From positions 1-12,329 of the forward strand of contig URUW01000038.1 in assembly GCA_900551205.1 (NCBI GenBank): 12,329 nucleotides of DNA, written 5' to 3'. Position 1 is the first letter of the stretch, and each line of letters begins with the position of its first letter. The notes below the pieces were generated by a model that made no database searches, had not been told where the DNA came from, and saw only the letters and a program-made list of their open reading frames with translations. This DNA comes from an uncultured Collinsella sp. GTDB lineage: Bacteria > Actinomycetota > Coriobacteriia > Coriobacteriales > Coriobacteriaceae. The position numbers were made by a program, and so were the translations under genes. Positions 1 through 7,460 of this stretch are shown here, piece by piece.

Positions 1-795
1 GTCGACATCACGCTGCCGGGCATCCGTCCGCAGATTGGTCACCAGCACCTGATCAAGCAGATCATCGAGGAGGCCGAGGACATCTTCTGCGGCATCGGCT
101 ACACCGTCGAGTCCGGCCCCATGGTCGACACCTCCTACTACAACTTCACCGCGCTCAACGCCCCCATGGATCACCCGAGCCGCTCGGCCCGCGATACCTT
201 CTACGTGGTCGACAACAACCCCGGCAGCGTCGCGCACCCCGAGGCCCACGCCCATGGCGAGTCCGACGTGCTGCTGCGCACCCAGACCTCGGGCGTGCAG
301 ATCCACACCATGGAGTCGCAAAAGCCGCCCATCTACATGATCTGCCCGGGCACCGTTTACCGTCCCGATACAGCCGACGCTTGCCACCTGCCGCAGTTCA
401 ACCAGATCGAGGGCCTGGTCGTCGACGAGGGCATCACCTTTGGCGATCTTAAGGGCACGCTCGACTACTTTGTTAAGTGCATGTTTGGCGAGGATCGCAA
501 GACGCGTTACCGCCCGCACTTCTTCCCCTTCACCGAGCCCAGCTGCGAGGTGGACGTGAGCTGCCACGTCTGCGGCGGCAAGGGCTGCAACTTCTGCAAG
601 CACAGCGGCTGGATCGAGATCCTGGGCTGCGGCATGGTCGACCCCAACGTTCTTATCAACTGTGGCATCGACCCCGAGAAGTATACCGGCTTCGCCTTTG
701 GCATTGGCGCCGAGCGCGTCGCGGCCCTGCGCTACGACCTGCCCGACCTCAGAACGCTCATGACGGGCGATATGCGTTTCCTGAATCAGTTCTAG
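1..795 (+). CDS. pheS: Phenylalanyl-tRNA synthetase alpha subunit, 3' part (5' end outside window)
   Basis: This is the catalytic subunit of the alpha2-beta2 synthetase that charges tRNA-Phe in the cytosol. The frame is open from base 1 to TAG at 793-795. It gives 264 residues, so roughly the first 70-95 residues, including the N-terminal tRNA-binding coiled coil, lie outside the window. The class II signatures are visible: motif 1 around [11 protein letters not shown], motif 2 with RTQTSGVQ and [10 protein letters not shown], the [10 protein letters not shown] strand, and motif 3 [12 protein letters not shown] with the Phe-pocket alanine. A C-x2-C-x4-C-x2-C cluster before [10 protein letters not shown] is usual in many bacterial PheS proteins. 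The GMVHP stretch common in the family reads GMVDP here. The C-terminus MRFLNQF closely resembles the E. coli ending. pheT follows after 175 nt. The identification is secure. Confidence 0.97.
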   Translation, partial: VDITLPGIRPQIGHQHLIKQIIEEAEDIFCGIGYTVESGPMVDTSYYNFTALNAPMDHPSRSARDTFYVVDNNPGSVAHPEAHAHGESDVLLRTQTSGVQIHTMESQKPPIYMICPGTVYRPDTADACHLPQFNQIEGLVVDEGITFGDLKGTLDYFVKCMFGEDRKTRYRPHFFPFTEPSCEVDVSCHVCGGKGCNFCKHSGWIEILGCGMVDPNVLINCGIDPEKYTGFAFGIGAERVAALRYDLPDLRTLMTGDMRFLNQF

Positions 796-928
796 GCTGC
801 GGCCTGCCCAAGCACGGCACCTCGGCGCTCATTCGTCGCAAAGTACGCGGCGCTCCTCTTTCGGGCCGATCTGCCGCACTTGGACAACCCTCGCTTTGTA
901 AGGAATGTTCACAAAGTTGAAGTTTCCA

Positions 929-964
929 CCTGCATCTCTTCGCAGGCTTTCAGTATGAAAGGAG
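929..964 (+). promoter_or_regulatory. Tandem hairpins ahead of pheT, the second covering its Shine-Dalgarno
   Basis: Two adjacent inverted repeats lie in the pheS-pheT gap. CCTGC (929-933) pairs with GCAGG (942-946). CTTTCA (947-952) pairs perfectly with TGAAAG (956-961) over a 3-nt loop. The second right arm overlaps the pheT Shine-Dalgarno AAAGGAG (958-964), which is 6 nt before the ATG at 971. This could tune translation of the beta subunit. It is weak on its own, as the second stem is AT-rich and may melt easily. The rest of the gap (796-928) shows no convincing ORF, T-box or promoter. Confidence 0.4.
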
Positions 965-970
965 AGCTAG

Positions 971-3424
971 ATGCGTGTTTCTTACGACTGGCTCAAGACC
1001 ATGATCGATATTCCGGAGGATCCCAAGACTCTTTCGGACGAATATATCCGTACCGGCACCGAGGTCGAGGCGATTGACACCGTGGGAGAATCCTTCGACC
1101 ACGTGGTGACCGCCCAGGTGCTCACCAAGACCCCGCACCCCGATAGCGACCACATGTATGTGTGCTCGGTCGACGTGGGCGACAAGAACCTCGACGCTGA
1201 CGGCAACCCCGCTCCGCTGCAGATCGTCTGCGGCGCGCAGAACTTCGAGGCCGGCGATCACATCGTCACGGCCATGATCGGCGCTGTCCTGCCCGTCGAC
1301 GTCAAGATCAAGAAGAGCAAGCTTCGCGGCGTCGTGTCCATGGGCATGAACTGCTCCGCGCGCGAGCTCGGCCTGGGCGGCGACCACTCCGGCATCATGA
1401 TTCTGCCCGAGGACACGCCCTGCGGCATGCCGTTTGCCGAGTATGTGGGCTCGAGCGATACCGTGCTCGACTGCGAGATCACGCCCAACCGCCCCGACTG
1501 CCTGTCCATGATCGGCATGGCCCGCGAGACCGGTGCCATCTTCGACCGCGATTTCCACGTTGAGCTGCCCGCCATCAAGGTCGAGACCGGCCGCGCGACC
1601 GACGACGAGCTTTCGGTCGAGATCGCCGATGAGGGCCTGTGCGACCGCTACGTTGCCCGCATCGTGCGCAACGTCAAGGTCGGCCCGTCGCCCGACTGGA
1701 TGGTCAAGCGCCTCAACGCCCTGGGCGTGCGCCCGCACAACAACATCGTCGACATCACCAACTACGTGATGATGCTCACCGGCCAGCCGCTGCACGCCTT
1801 TGACCTCGACACCTTTGCCGAGCGCGATGGCCACCGTCGCGTGGTGGTTCGCGCCGCCCAGCAGGACGAGAAGTTCACGACGCTCGATGGCGAGGAGCGT
1901 GTGCTCGACGCCGGCATGGGCCTCATCACCGACGGCGAGCGTCCCGTGGCGCTGGCCGGTGTCATGGGCGGCATGGATTCCGAGATCGAGGACGATACCG
2001 TCGACGTGATGGTCGAGAGCGCTTGCTTCAACGCCGGTCGCACCTCGCACACCAGCCGTGACCTGTCGCTGATCTCCGACGCCTCCATCCGCTTTGAGCG
2101 CCAGGTCGACGAGACCGGCTGCGTGGACGTCGCCAATGTGACGTGCGCGCTTATCGAGGAGATCGCCGGCGGCGAGGTCGCCCCCGGCTATGTGGACGTG
2201 TTCCCCGCGCCCAAGACCATCGACAGCATTAGGCTGCGCCTGGCCCGCGTGCATGCCATCTGCGGTGCCGACATCGAGACCGACTTTATCGAGCGTTCGC
2301 TCACCCGTCTGGGCTGCACCGTCGAGCGCGACGGCGAGGACTTCATGGTCACGCCGCCGAGCTTCCGTCCCGACCTGCCGCGTGAGATCGACCTGATCGA
2401 GGAGGTCCTGCGCCTGTGGGGCATGGGCCGCGTGACGGCGACCATCCCGGCTGCCAAGAACCACATCGGCGGCCTGACCCGCGAGCAGAAGCTCACCCGC
2501 AAGGTCGGCGAGATCCTGCGCGCCTGTGGCCTCAACGAGACCACGACCTTTGGCTTTGCCGCCCCGGGCGACCTGGAGAAGATCGGTATGTCCACCGAGG
2601 GCCGCGGCTGCCCCGTGGTTCTCATGAACCCGCTGGTGGCCGAGCAGACCGAGATGCGCCGCTCGCTGCTGCCGGGTCTGCTGCAGTCTGTGGCCTACAA
2701 CGAGGCCCACGGCACGCCTAACGTGCATCTGTACGAGGTCGGCAGCCTGTTCCACGGTCGCGAGAACGCCAGCCTGCCCAAGGAGACCAAGTCCGTGGCG
2801 GGTGTGCTCTCGGGTCAGTGGAGCGAGCAGTCTTGGAACATGAAGTACCGCAAGCTACGTTTCTTCTTTGGCAAGGGCATTGTCGAGGAGCTGCTCGCCC
2901 AGCTGCGCATCGAGAAGGTTCGCTTCCGTCCCGTCGAGGGCGAGGGCTACGCTTTCTTGCAGCCGGGTCGTGCGGCCGAGGTTCTGTCCGGCGGAACCGT
3001 GCTGGGCTGGGTCGGCGAGATTCACCCCGAGGCGCGCGAGGCGATGGGCATCGATGAGGTCGTCGTTGCCTTTGAGCTCGACTTGGACAAGCTGATCAAG
3101 GGCGCCCGCAACCAGGAGAACTACCGTGAGTTCTCGCAGTACCCGGCCGTTGAGCACGACCTTGCCATTGTGGTTGACAACTCCGTGACCTGTGAGGATC
3201 TTGAGCGCCGCATTACGAGCGCCGGCGGTAAGTTGCTCGAGGGCGTGCGCCTGTTCGACGTCTACCGCGATCCCATCCGCATCGGAGCGGGCAAAAAGTC
3301 CATGGCCTTTGCGCTTACGTATCGCTCCGACGACCACACGCTTACCAGCGAAGAGGTCGAGAAAGCGCACCAGAAGATTGTCACCAAGGTATGCAAAGGC
3401 GTAAACGGCGAGGTCCGCGGCTAG
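971..3424 (+). CDS. pheT: Phenylalanyl-tRNA synthetase beta subunit
   Basis: This is the beta subunit of the alpha2-beta2 enzyme, which supplies tRNA binding and editing of mischarged Tyr-tRNA-Phe. It is 817 residues, close to the usual 790-820. Domains in order: an N-terminal segment MRVSYDWLKT; an EMAP/OB-type tRNA-binding domain at about residues 40-150 (HPDSDHMYVC, IVCGAQN, GMNCSARELGL); the B3/B4 editing region at about 200-400; the B5 domain at about 410-480 (FRPDLPREIDLIEEVLRLWG); a catalytic-like core; and a C-terminal FDX-ACB anticodon-binding domain at about 720-815 (YPAVEHDLAIVV and LTYRSDDHTLT). The ATG is fixed by AAAGGAG at 958-964. A rho-independent hairpin follows at 3534-3572. 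The pairing with pheS makes the assignment certain. The intersubunit gap of 175 nt is longer than usual for pheST. Confidence 0.98.
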   Translation: MRVSYDWLKTMIDIPEDPKTLSDEYIRTGTEVEAIDTVGESFDHVVTAQVLTKTPHPDSDHMYVCSVDVGDKNLDADGNPAPLQIVCGAQNFEAGDHIVTAMIGAVLPVDVKIKKSKLRGVVSMGMNCSARELGLGGDHSGIMILPEDTPCGMPFAEYVGSSDTVLDCEITPNRPDCLSMIGMARETGAIFDRDFHVELPAIKVETGRATDDELSVEIADEGLCDRYVARIVRNVKVGPSPDWMVKRLNALGVRPHNNIVDITNYVMMLTGQPLHAFDLDTFAERDGHRRVVVRAAQQDEKFTTLDGEERVLDAGMGLITDGERPVALAGVMGGMDSEIEDDTVDVMVESACFNAGRTSHTSRDLSLISDASIRFERQVDETGCVDVANVTCALIEEIAGGEVAPGYVDVFPAPKTIDSIRLRLARVHAICGADIETDFIERSLTRLGCTVERDGEDFMVTPPSFRPDLPREIDLIEEVLRLWGMGRVTATIPAAKNHIGGLTREQKLTRKVGEILRACGLNETTTFGFAAPGDLEKIGMSTEGRGCPVVLMNPLVAEQTEMRRSLLPGLLQSVAYNEAHGTPNVHLYEVGSLFHGRENASLPKETKSVAGVLSGQWSEQSWNMKYRKLRFFFGKGIVEELLAQLRIEKVRFRPVEGEGYAFLQPGRAAEVLSGGTVLGWVGEIHPEAREAMGIDEVVVAFELDLDKLIKGARNQENYREFSQYPAVEHDLAIVVDNSVTCEDLERRITSAGGKLLEGVRLFDVYRDPIRIGAGKKSMAFALTYRSDDHTLTSEEVEKAHQKIVTKVCKGVNGEVRG

Positions 3425-3533
3425 GGCTTGCGATGGGGGGCGTAGGGCCTGATGGCGGTTGCTGCGGAGCTCTGCGCGACCGCGGTGTTCGGAATAAGGC
3501 ATCGCTGACCCTGCATATATGACACGCGCATTA

Positions 3534-3572
3534 CAAAACGGCGTGCTGCTTTTGTGGCGGCGCGCCGTTTTG
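3534..3572 (+). terminator. Intrinsic terminator after pheST
   Basis: CAAAACGGCG (3534-3543) is an exact inverted repeat of CGCCGTTTTG (3563-3572). Further G-C and G-U pairs (3544-3550 with 3556-3562) leave only a short TTTGT loop. The stem has a GC-rich core flanked by A and T tracts, so it could stop transcription from either direction, but the T tract is only four long and lies within the stem. It stands 110 nt after the pheT stop. The bases between (3425-3533) hold nothing recognisable. Confidence 0.7.
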
Positions 3573-3579
3573 CTATCAT
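3551..3579 (+). promoter_or_regulatory. Putative promoter of the nickel transporter operon
   Basis: TTTGTG at 3551-3556 and TATCAT at 3574-3579 are separated by 17 nt, giving a plausible sigma-70-type promoter. Transcription would begin near 3586, immediately before the NikR-like operator at 3590. The -35 box falls in the loop of the pheT terminator hairpin, so terminator and promoter overlap. The -35 match is poor. The -10 and the position of the operator are the better evidence. Confidence 0.45.
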
Positions 3580-3589
3580 AGCCTGCGGC

Positions 3590-3617
3590 GTGTTACGAAT
3601 CATCTAGCTCGTAACAC
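3590..3617 (+). promoter_or_regulatory. Predicted NikR operator (nickel-responsive repressor site)
   Basis: GTGTTACGA (3590-3598) and TCGTAACAC (3609-3617) form a perfect 9-bp inverted repeat with a 10-nt spacer. Read as half-sites, this is GTGTTAC-N14-GTAACAC. That is the motif I recall from comparative genomics for NikR in deltaproteobacteria (GTGTTAC, 13-14 nt, GTAACAC). It lies between the -10 box and the first gene, where a bound repressor would block initiation. nikR itself is not in the window. As RNA the same repeat would form a hairpin, but no T tract follows, so a DNA operator is the better reading. Confidence 0.75.
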
Positions 3618-3674
3618 TGATGAAATGGTTCAAGCGGCGCTGCAATCCCATGTGCCGGCAACCGGGAGGCGTAT

Positions 3675-4757
3675 ATGCACATTCCAGATAACTACCTGTC
3701 CCCGCAGACCGATGCCGTTATGGCGGTGGCGATGGTGCCCGTATGGGTTCACTGCATCAAGAAAGTGCGCGCCACGCTCGATCGCGAGCATATGGCCTTT
3801 CTGGGTATTTGCGCTGCGTTCTCCTTTTTGCTCATGATGTTCAACGTGCCGCTGCCCGGCGGCACCACTGGTCACGCCGTCGGCGGCGCACTCATCGCGC
3901 TGCTGCTGGGCCCCGAGGCCGCGGCTATCGCTGTCTCGGTCGCGCTGGCGCTGCAGGCGCTGCTGTTTGGCGACGGCGGCGTTTTGTCGTTTGGCGCCAA
4001 CTGCTTTAACATGGCCTTTGTGCTGCCGTTTGTCGCTGCTATCGTGTTCCGTGCGCTTAACAGCCGTCTGCACGACAAGAGCTGGGGCACCTCGGTTTCT
4101 GCCATCGTGAGCGGTTGGGTCGGCCTGTGCCTGGCGGCCCTGTGCGCGGCAATCGAGTTTGGTATTCAGCCGATGCTCTTCACCAACGCTTCGGGCGCCC
4201 CTCTGTACTGCCCCTTCCCGCTGTCCGTGGCTATTCCGGCCATGTTGATCCCGCATATGCTGGTTGCCGGCGTGATCGAGGGCGTGGCGACGGCCGCCAT
4301 CTACGGCTTCATTAAGAAGACGGCGCCGAGCATTATCGTCGGCCCCGAAGCCGCCGATGGCCAGCTTGCCGCCGATGGTACCGCCAAGAAGACTTCCCTG
4401 ATTCCCACGCTCATTCTGGTCGCCGTGCTTGTCGTGGCTACGCCGCTCGGCTTGCTCGCCACCGGTGACGCCTGGGGTGAGTGGGACGCCGAGGGCGCCG
4501 CGACCGCCGTTCAGGAGGCTGGCGACGACAGCCTGCAGGCTTCGGTCGGCCTCGATACCCCGACCTTTGCCGACGCCCTGCCCACGGGCGATTATCTGCA
4601 GGCCTATTCCGAGGAGCAGGGTCTTGGCTTTGCCGGCCAGGCTGCCATGTATATCCTCTCGGGCGTGATTGGCGTGGCGGTGCTGACCATCGCATTCCGC
4701 CTGGTCTCGCTGACGGTCAAGGAAAGCGGTGCTCATGGCAATAGCCGAGCTGCCTAG
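3675..4757 (+). CDS. nikM: ECF nickel transporter substrate-binding membrane protein, NikM-NikN fusion (CbiM/NikM family)
   Basis: This is the S-component of a group I energy-coupling-factor transporter. It binds Ni2+ or Co2+ outside the membrane and works with NikQ and NikO. The mature N-terminus MHIPDNYLSP carries the family's Met1-His2 metal site, and the third known ligand, His67, is in GTTGHAVGG at exactly residue 67. Hydrophobic helices run through about residue 235, with family blocks FGDGG, FGANCFNMAF, GIQPMLF and SVAIPAMLIPH. Residues about 236-360 form an added module: a helix (242-258) with PLGLL followed by AWGEW, an extracytoplasmic loop rich in acidic residues (about 260-325), and a final helix (327-350). 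This resembles a fused NikN, so no separate nikN is needed. GGGAGG at 3664-3669 fixes the ATG. The 3' end overlaps nikQ. Databases often name this family CbiM; the operator favours nickel. Confidence 0.9.
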   Translation: MHIPDNYLSPQTDAVMAVAMVPVWVHCIKKVRATLDREHMAFLGICAAFSFLLMMFNVPLPGGTTGHAVGGALIALLLGPEAAAIAVSVALALQALLFGDGGVLSFGANCFNMAFVLPFVAAIVFRALNSRLHDKSWGTSVSAIVSGWVGLCLAALCAAIEFGIQPMLFTNASGAPLYCPFPLSVAIPAMLIPHMLVAGVIEGVATAAIYGFIKKTAPSIIVGPEAADGQLAADGTAKKTSLIPTLILVAVLVVATPLGLLATGDAWGEWDAEGAATAVQEAGDDSLQASVGLDTPTFADALPTGDYLQAYSEEQGLGFAGQAAMYILSGVIGVAVLTIAFRLVSLTVKESGAHGNSRAA

Positions 4758-5571
4758 CTGGCTTACGGTCGAGCAGCGTTACGAGCCCGCGGGGGCTCGG
4801 CATCGTGTGATGCAAAAGAATGTCCTGCACCTGGCGAGCCTGCTTGAGCGGGTTCGCCTGGGTGGAGGCGCGCACGAGGGCGGGTCGATGGTCGACCGCG
4901 CCCTTTCTTGCGTTTCGGCTCCGGTGCGCCTGTTAGGGATGTTCGTTTGCGTCCTGTGCGTGTGTCTGACGCAAAGCCCGCTGTACCTGATGTTGATGGC
5001 GGCGATCGCGTTGGTGCTGGTCGCGGTGCGCCCCGTACGCGGGCTGCGCGCTACCTTTGTGCCGGCGTTGGCTGCCGCGGGGTTTGCCGTGGTTCTGGCG
5101 CTGCCTGCCCTGCTGCTGGGTGCTTCTGCCACGGGCGCCATGCTCAAGATTGCACTCAAGACGTTCATTAACGTGTCGCTGGTGCTGGGTGTTTCGTGGA
5201 CGCTCACCTGGAGCCGCATGTCGGCGGCGCTCAAGATGCTGCATCTACCCGACGAAGTTATCTTTGCGTTTGATATGGCGCTCAAACACATCGAGGTGCT
5301 GGGACGCACGGCGCACGATCTGTGCGAATCGGTCATGCTGCGCAGCGTGGGTCGTGCACCTGCGGGTTTTTCGCGCACCGACTCGCTGGCGGGTATCATG
5401 GGCATGACGTTTATCAAGGCGATGGAATGCAGCCGCGCGATGGACGAGGCTATGCTTTGCCGCGGCTTTGCCGGTGCGTATCCGGCACCCGCGCGCGCCG
5501 GGTTTGGCTGGCGTGATGCGGTCTATGCGGCCGTCGTGGTGCTGCTCGCCGTGTTGTGCGCGGTGCTGTAG
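4729..5571 (+). CDS. nikQ: ECF transporter transmembrane coupling protein, NikQ/CbiQ (EcfT) family
   Basis: This integral membrane T-component links the NikM metal-binding protein to the ATPase. It has 280 residues. The N-terminal 60 residues are hydrophilic. Hydrophobic helices follow at about 66-100, 107-128 and 140-160, with a last one at 262-280. Between them lies the long cytoplasmic coupling segment typical of CbiQ. Arg205 in LRSVGR and Arg245-Gly246 in MLCRGF occupy the places of the two EcfT Ala-Arg-Gly-type motifs that contact the ATPase. The gene overlaps the end of nikM by 29 nt, which indicates translational coupling. The GTG at 4729 is 5 nt from AAGGA (4719-4723). An ATG two codons later (4735) is an equally possible start. 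nikO follows immediately. Confidence 0.9.
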   Translation: MLMAIAELPSWLTVEQRYEPAGARHRVMQKNVLHLASLLERVRLGGGAHEGGSMVDRALSCVSAPVRLLGMFVCVLCVCLTQSPLYLMLMAAIALVLVAVRPVRGLRATFVPALAAAGFAVVLALPALLLGASATGAMLKIALKTFINVSLVLGVSWTLTWSRMSAALKMLHLPDEVIFAFDMALKHIEVLGRTAHDLCESVMLRSVGRAPAGFSRTDSLAGIMGMTFIKAMECSRAMDEAMLCRGFAGAYPAPARAGFGWRDAVYAAVVVLLAVLCAVL

Positions 5572-5615
5572 CGCGGGCGGCCGAGCCGTCGATGTGGATA
5601 GGGAAGGGCGACGTT

Positions 5616-6386
5616 TTGGCAAACGATACGAATGGCGTGATGGGCGCGAGCGGTGCTACTGGCGCCAAGAGCGTGCCGCTCATCGAGTTTCGCGACGTGG
5701 TGTTCTCCTATGCGGGGCATACGGTTGTCGATGGTGTGTCGCTGCAGGTCGATCGTGGTGAACTCGTTGCCCTACTCGGTCCCAACGGCTGCGGTAAGAC
5801 GACGATTATGCGCCTTATCAACGGTCTTGAACTAGCGGACGCGGGTGCGTACCTGTTTGACGGGCACGTGATCGATGCGGCATATCTCAAGGATTCCGCA
5901 GCCGCTCAGCGTTTTCATCAGCGCGTGGGCTTTGTGTTCCAGAATGCCGACGCCCAGCTGTTCTGCGCTACGGTGGGCGAGGAAGTTGCTTTTGGCCCCG
6001 CGCAGATGGGGCTGCCGACAGACGAGCTCGAGCGCCGCGTCCGCGATGCCATGGAGCTGTTCCAGGTTGCCGATCTGGTCGATGCCTCGCCCTATCAGCT
6101 TTCGGGCGGGCAAAAGAAGCGCGTTGCGCTGGCTGCGGTGGTGTCGATGAACCCCGATATCCTAGTGCTCGATGAGCCCACCAACGGGCTCGATGAGGAC
6201 TCGTGCGACATCGTAGTCAACTTTTTGCTGGCCTACGTTGCTGCCGGTAAGACGGTTTTGATGAGTACGCACCATCAAGATTTGGTGCGCCGCCTGGAGG
6301 CCCGTGCCATCTATATCGATCGATATCACCATGTGGTCGAGGCGCCCGTGCCGTCGTATGGAACCGAAAGCGGTGCTGCGGAATAG
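5616..6386 (+). CDS. nikO: ECF transporter ATP-binding protein NikO/CbiO
   Basis: This cytosolic ABC ATPase powers nickel uptake. All motifs are intact (numbering from the TTG at 5616): Walker A GPNGCGKTT at 55-63, Q-loop FVFQNADAQLF, signature LSGGQKKR at 162-169, Walker B DILVLDEP with Glu187, D-loop NGLDED, and switch His219 in STHHQD. The phrase VGEEVAFGPAQMGL after the Q-loop is typical of CbiO/EcfA proteins. The frame stays open to a GTG at 5556 inside nikQ, and an ATG at 5592 lacks a Shine-Dalgarno. GGGAAGGG at 5601-5608 sits 7 nt before TTG 5616, so I prefer that rare start; ATG 5640 is another option. The conserved ABC fold begins about 22 residues in, so function is unaffected. A homodimer is expected, as only one ATPase gene is present. 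Confidence 0.93.
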   Translation: MANDTNGVMGASGATGAKSVPLIEFRDVVFSYAGHTVVDGVSLQVDRGELVALLGPNGCGKTTIMRLINGLELADAGAYLFDGHVIDAAYLKDSAAAQRFHQRVGFVFQNADAQLFCATVGEEVAFGPAQMGLPTDELERRVRDAMELFQVADLVDASPYQLSGGQKKRVALAAVVSMNPDILVLDEPTNGLDEDSCDIVVNFLLAYVAAGKTVLMSTHHQDLVRRLEARAIYIDRYHHVVEAPVPSYGTESGAAE

Positions 6387-6431
6387 TTGCTGCGTAGGGT
6401 ATGTATGGCCGCCTGTGCGACTCTGCCGTGA

Positions 6432-6440
6432 TGGTATAGT
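6432..6440 (+). promoter_or_regulatory. Putative extended -10 promoter for the phospholipase-like gene
   Basis: TGGTATAGT is an extended -10 (TGn plus TATAGT). No good -35 box is seen 17-18 nt upstream. Initiation near 6447 would give a short leader of about 18 nt carrying the GGGGGTGG Shine-Dalgarno of the gene at 6465. It suggests the gene can be expressed apart from the nickel operon, although no terminator is visible in the gap after nikO, so readthrough is also likely. Confidence 0.4.
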
Positions 6441-6464
6441 TAACCAGGTTTTATGGGGGTGGCT

Positions 6465-7313
6465 ATGCCAAGTTGGAACATTCATATCGCTCAAACGGAG
6501 CGCTTGCTGGCACGTGCTAGCGTGCTTGCCGATAGCGTGCGCGACCGCAATGCCTTTTTGTTTGGCTGCGTGGTTCCGGATATCTTCGTGGGCTATATGG
6601 TCCCTGGCATCGCCGATCCCATTCCGTATCGCATTACGCACTTTGCAAAGCCCGAGCCTATCCCTAAGCCGCGCGAGCACGAGTTCTGGGATACCTATGT
6701 GGCGCCGCTGCTTAAAGGCGCACCCGCGGGCGAACCTGCTGAGGCTACCTCGATTGTCGAGGAGCGCGAGCGACTGAACCGCGTGCACTATCCTCAGCGC
6801 TACAGGGATGCCGAGCCGGTTGTCGGTCCCGGCGCCTGTGAGTTCTCGCTTGCGTCCGAAGATGTGGCGCAGTCGCTGCTCGATTTGACGCTGGGCGTCT
6901 GGTCGCATCTGGTGGCGGATACCGTATGGAATACGCGCGTGAATCAGTACCTGGAGGCGCACGGCGGCAAGCCGTGCGAGGAATTCCGCATTAAAAAGCA
7001 AGGCGACTTTGACTGGTTTGGTAAGACGCTCGGCATCGTTTCGATTCCGCGCGCGACCGATCGCCTGTATACTGCGGCGACGCGTTTTGGGCAGTATCCC
7101 ATCCATAAGGAGTATGTGCTCAAGACCATTGGCGTTATGCACGAGATTGTACGCGAAAACCCCGGCGAGCCCGATCATCCGCCGTATCGCCTGCTAACCG
7201 AGGAGTTTTTCGATGCAACGTTTACCGAGGTCATCGAGCTAACCGAGGCGGGATTTGCCGCCCGCGTCGCATCACCCGGTGTTCCTGCTCTGCCCCTGAT
7301 CGCTAGCTGCTAG
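6465..7313 (+). CDS. Zinc-dependent phospholipase C family protein, substrate unknown
   Basis: A 282-residue protein with the hallmarks of the zinc-dependent phospholipase C / S1-P1 nuclease-like helical fold (Pfam PF00882 type). The N-terminus MPSWNIHIA places a Trp and His7 as in the family. PD at 38-39, His59 in THFA, and His148-x3-Asp152 in SHLVADTVW supply likely zinc ligands. No signal peptide or membrane helix is seen, unlike the secreted clostridial toxins, so it probably acts in the cytosol on an unknown substrate. Such proteins are common and uncharacterised in Firmicutes and Coriobacteriia. An in-frame ATG at 6453 exists, but GGGGG at 6455-6459 is 5 nt before the ATG at 6465, which also gives the family N-terminus. 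It lies 78 nt after nikO in the same direction and converges on pyk. A role tied to nickel is not shown by the sequence. Confidence 0.8.
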   Translation: MPSWNIHIAQTERLLARASVLADSVRDRNAFLFGCVVPDIFVGYMVPGIADPIPYRITHFAKPEPIPKPREHEFWDTYVAPLLKGAPAGEPAEATSIVEERERLNRVHYPQRYRDAEPVVGPGACEFSLASEDVAQSLLDLTLGVWSHLVADTVWNTRVNQYLEAHGGKPCEEFRIKKQGDFDWFGKTLGIVSIPRATDRLYTAATRFGQYPIHKEYVLKTIGVMHEIVRENPGEPDHPPYRLLTEEFFDATFTEVIELTEAGFAARVASPGVPALPLIASC

Positions 7314-7460
7314 CTGGCCGGCCCAGCAGTGAACAGCTCATCCCAATCGACCAACAGCTCCCGTCGCAGGGCGTAAACACGGCAAACGAGCTGCACATTT
7401 CATAGCATGCCATAAGTAGCTGGTTGCGTGTCATGCCGTGCGGGAGGCATCGACGCACAG

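Noticed and set aside
541..600. Cys cluster in PheS as an unusual zinc-binding insertion
   Set aside because: A C-x2-C-x4-C-x2-C block at this place occurs in PheS of many Gram-positive bacteria, so it is ordinary.
796..928. T-box or separate promoter for pheT in the pheS-pheT gap
   Set aside because: No T-box sequence of the TGGNACCGCG type is present, and the best -35/-10 pair (TTGGAC at 880 with GAATGT at 903) is too weak to call.
950..2755. 601-residue minus-strand open frame across pheT
   Set aside because: It lies antisense to a certain pheT, its composition (many His, Asp, Val, Gly, Ala) is typical of a GC-rich antisense shadow, and no family is recognisable.
3580..3674. Cobalamin or NiCo riboswitch ahead of the metal transporter
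   Set aside because: The leader is only about 90 nt and lacks the B12-box and other conserved cobalamin riboswitch blocks; the perfect inverted repeat is better explained as a NikR operator.
3620..3691. Small upstream ORF of 23 codons (starts MKWFKRRC) overlapping the nikM start
   Set aside because: It has no Shine-Dalgarno and lies partly in the nikM leader. The Cys, Met and His content is tempting for a metal-sensing leader peptide, but the sequence alone does not support it.
7314..7434. Minus-strand Cys-rich reading frame of 43 codons starting at 7434, between the phospholipase-like gene and pyk
   Set aside because: No ribosome-binding site, it would lie beyond the pyk terminator, and no similarity is recognised.
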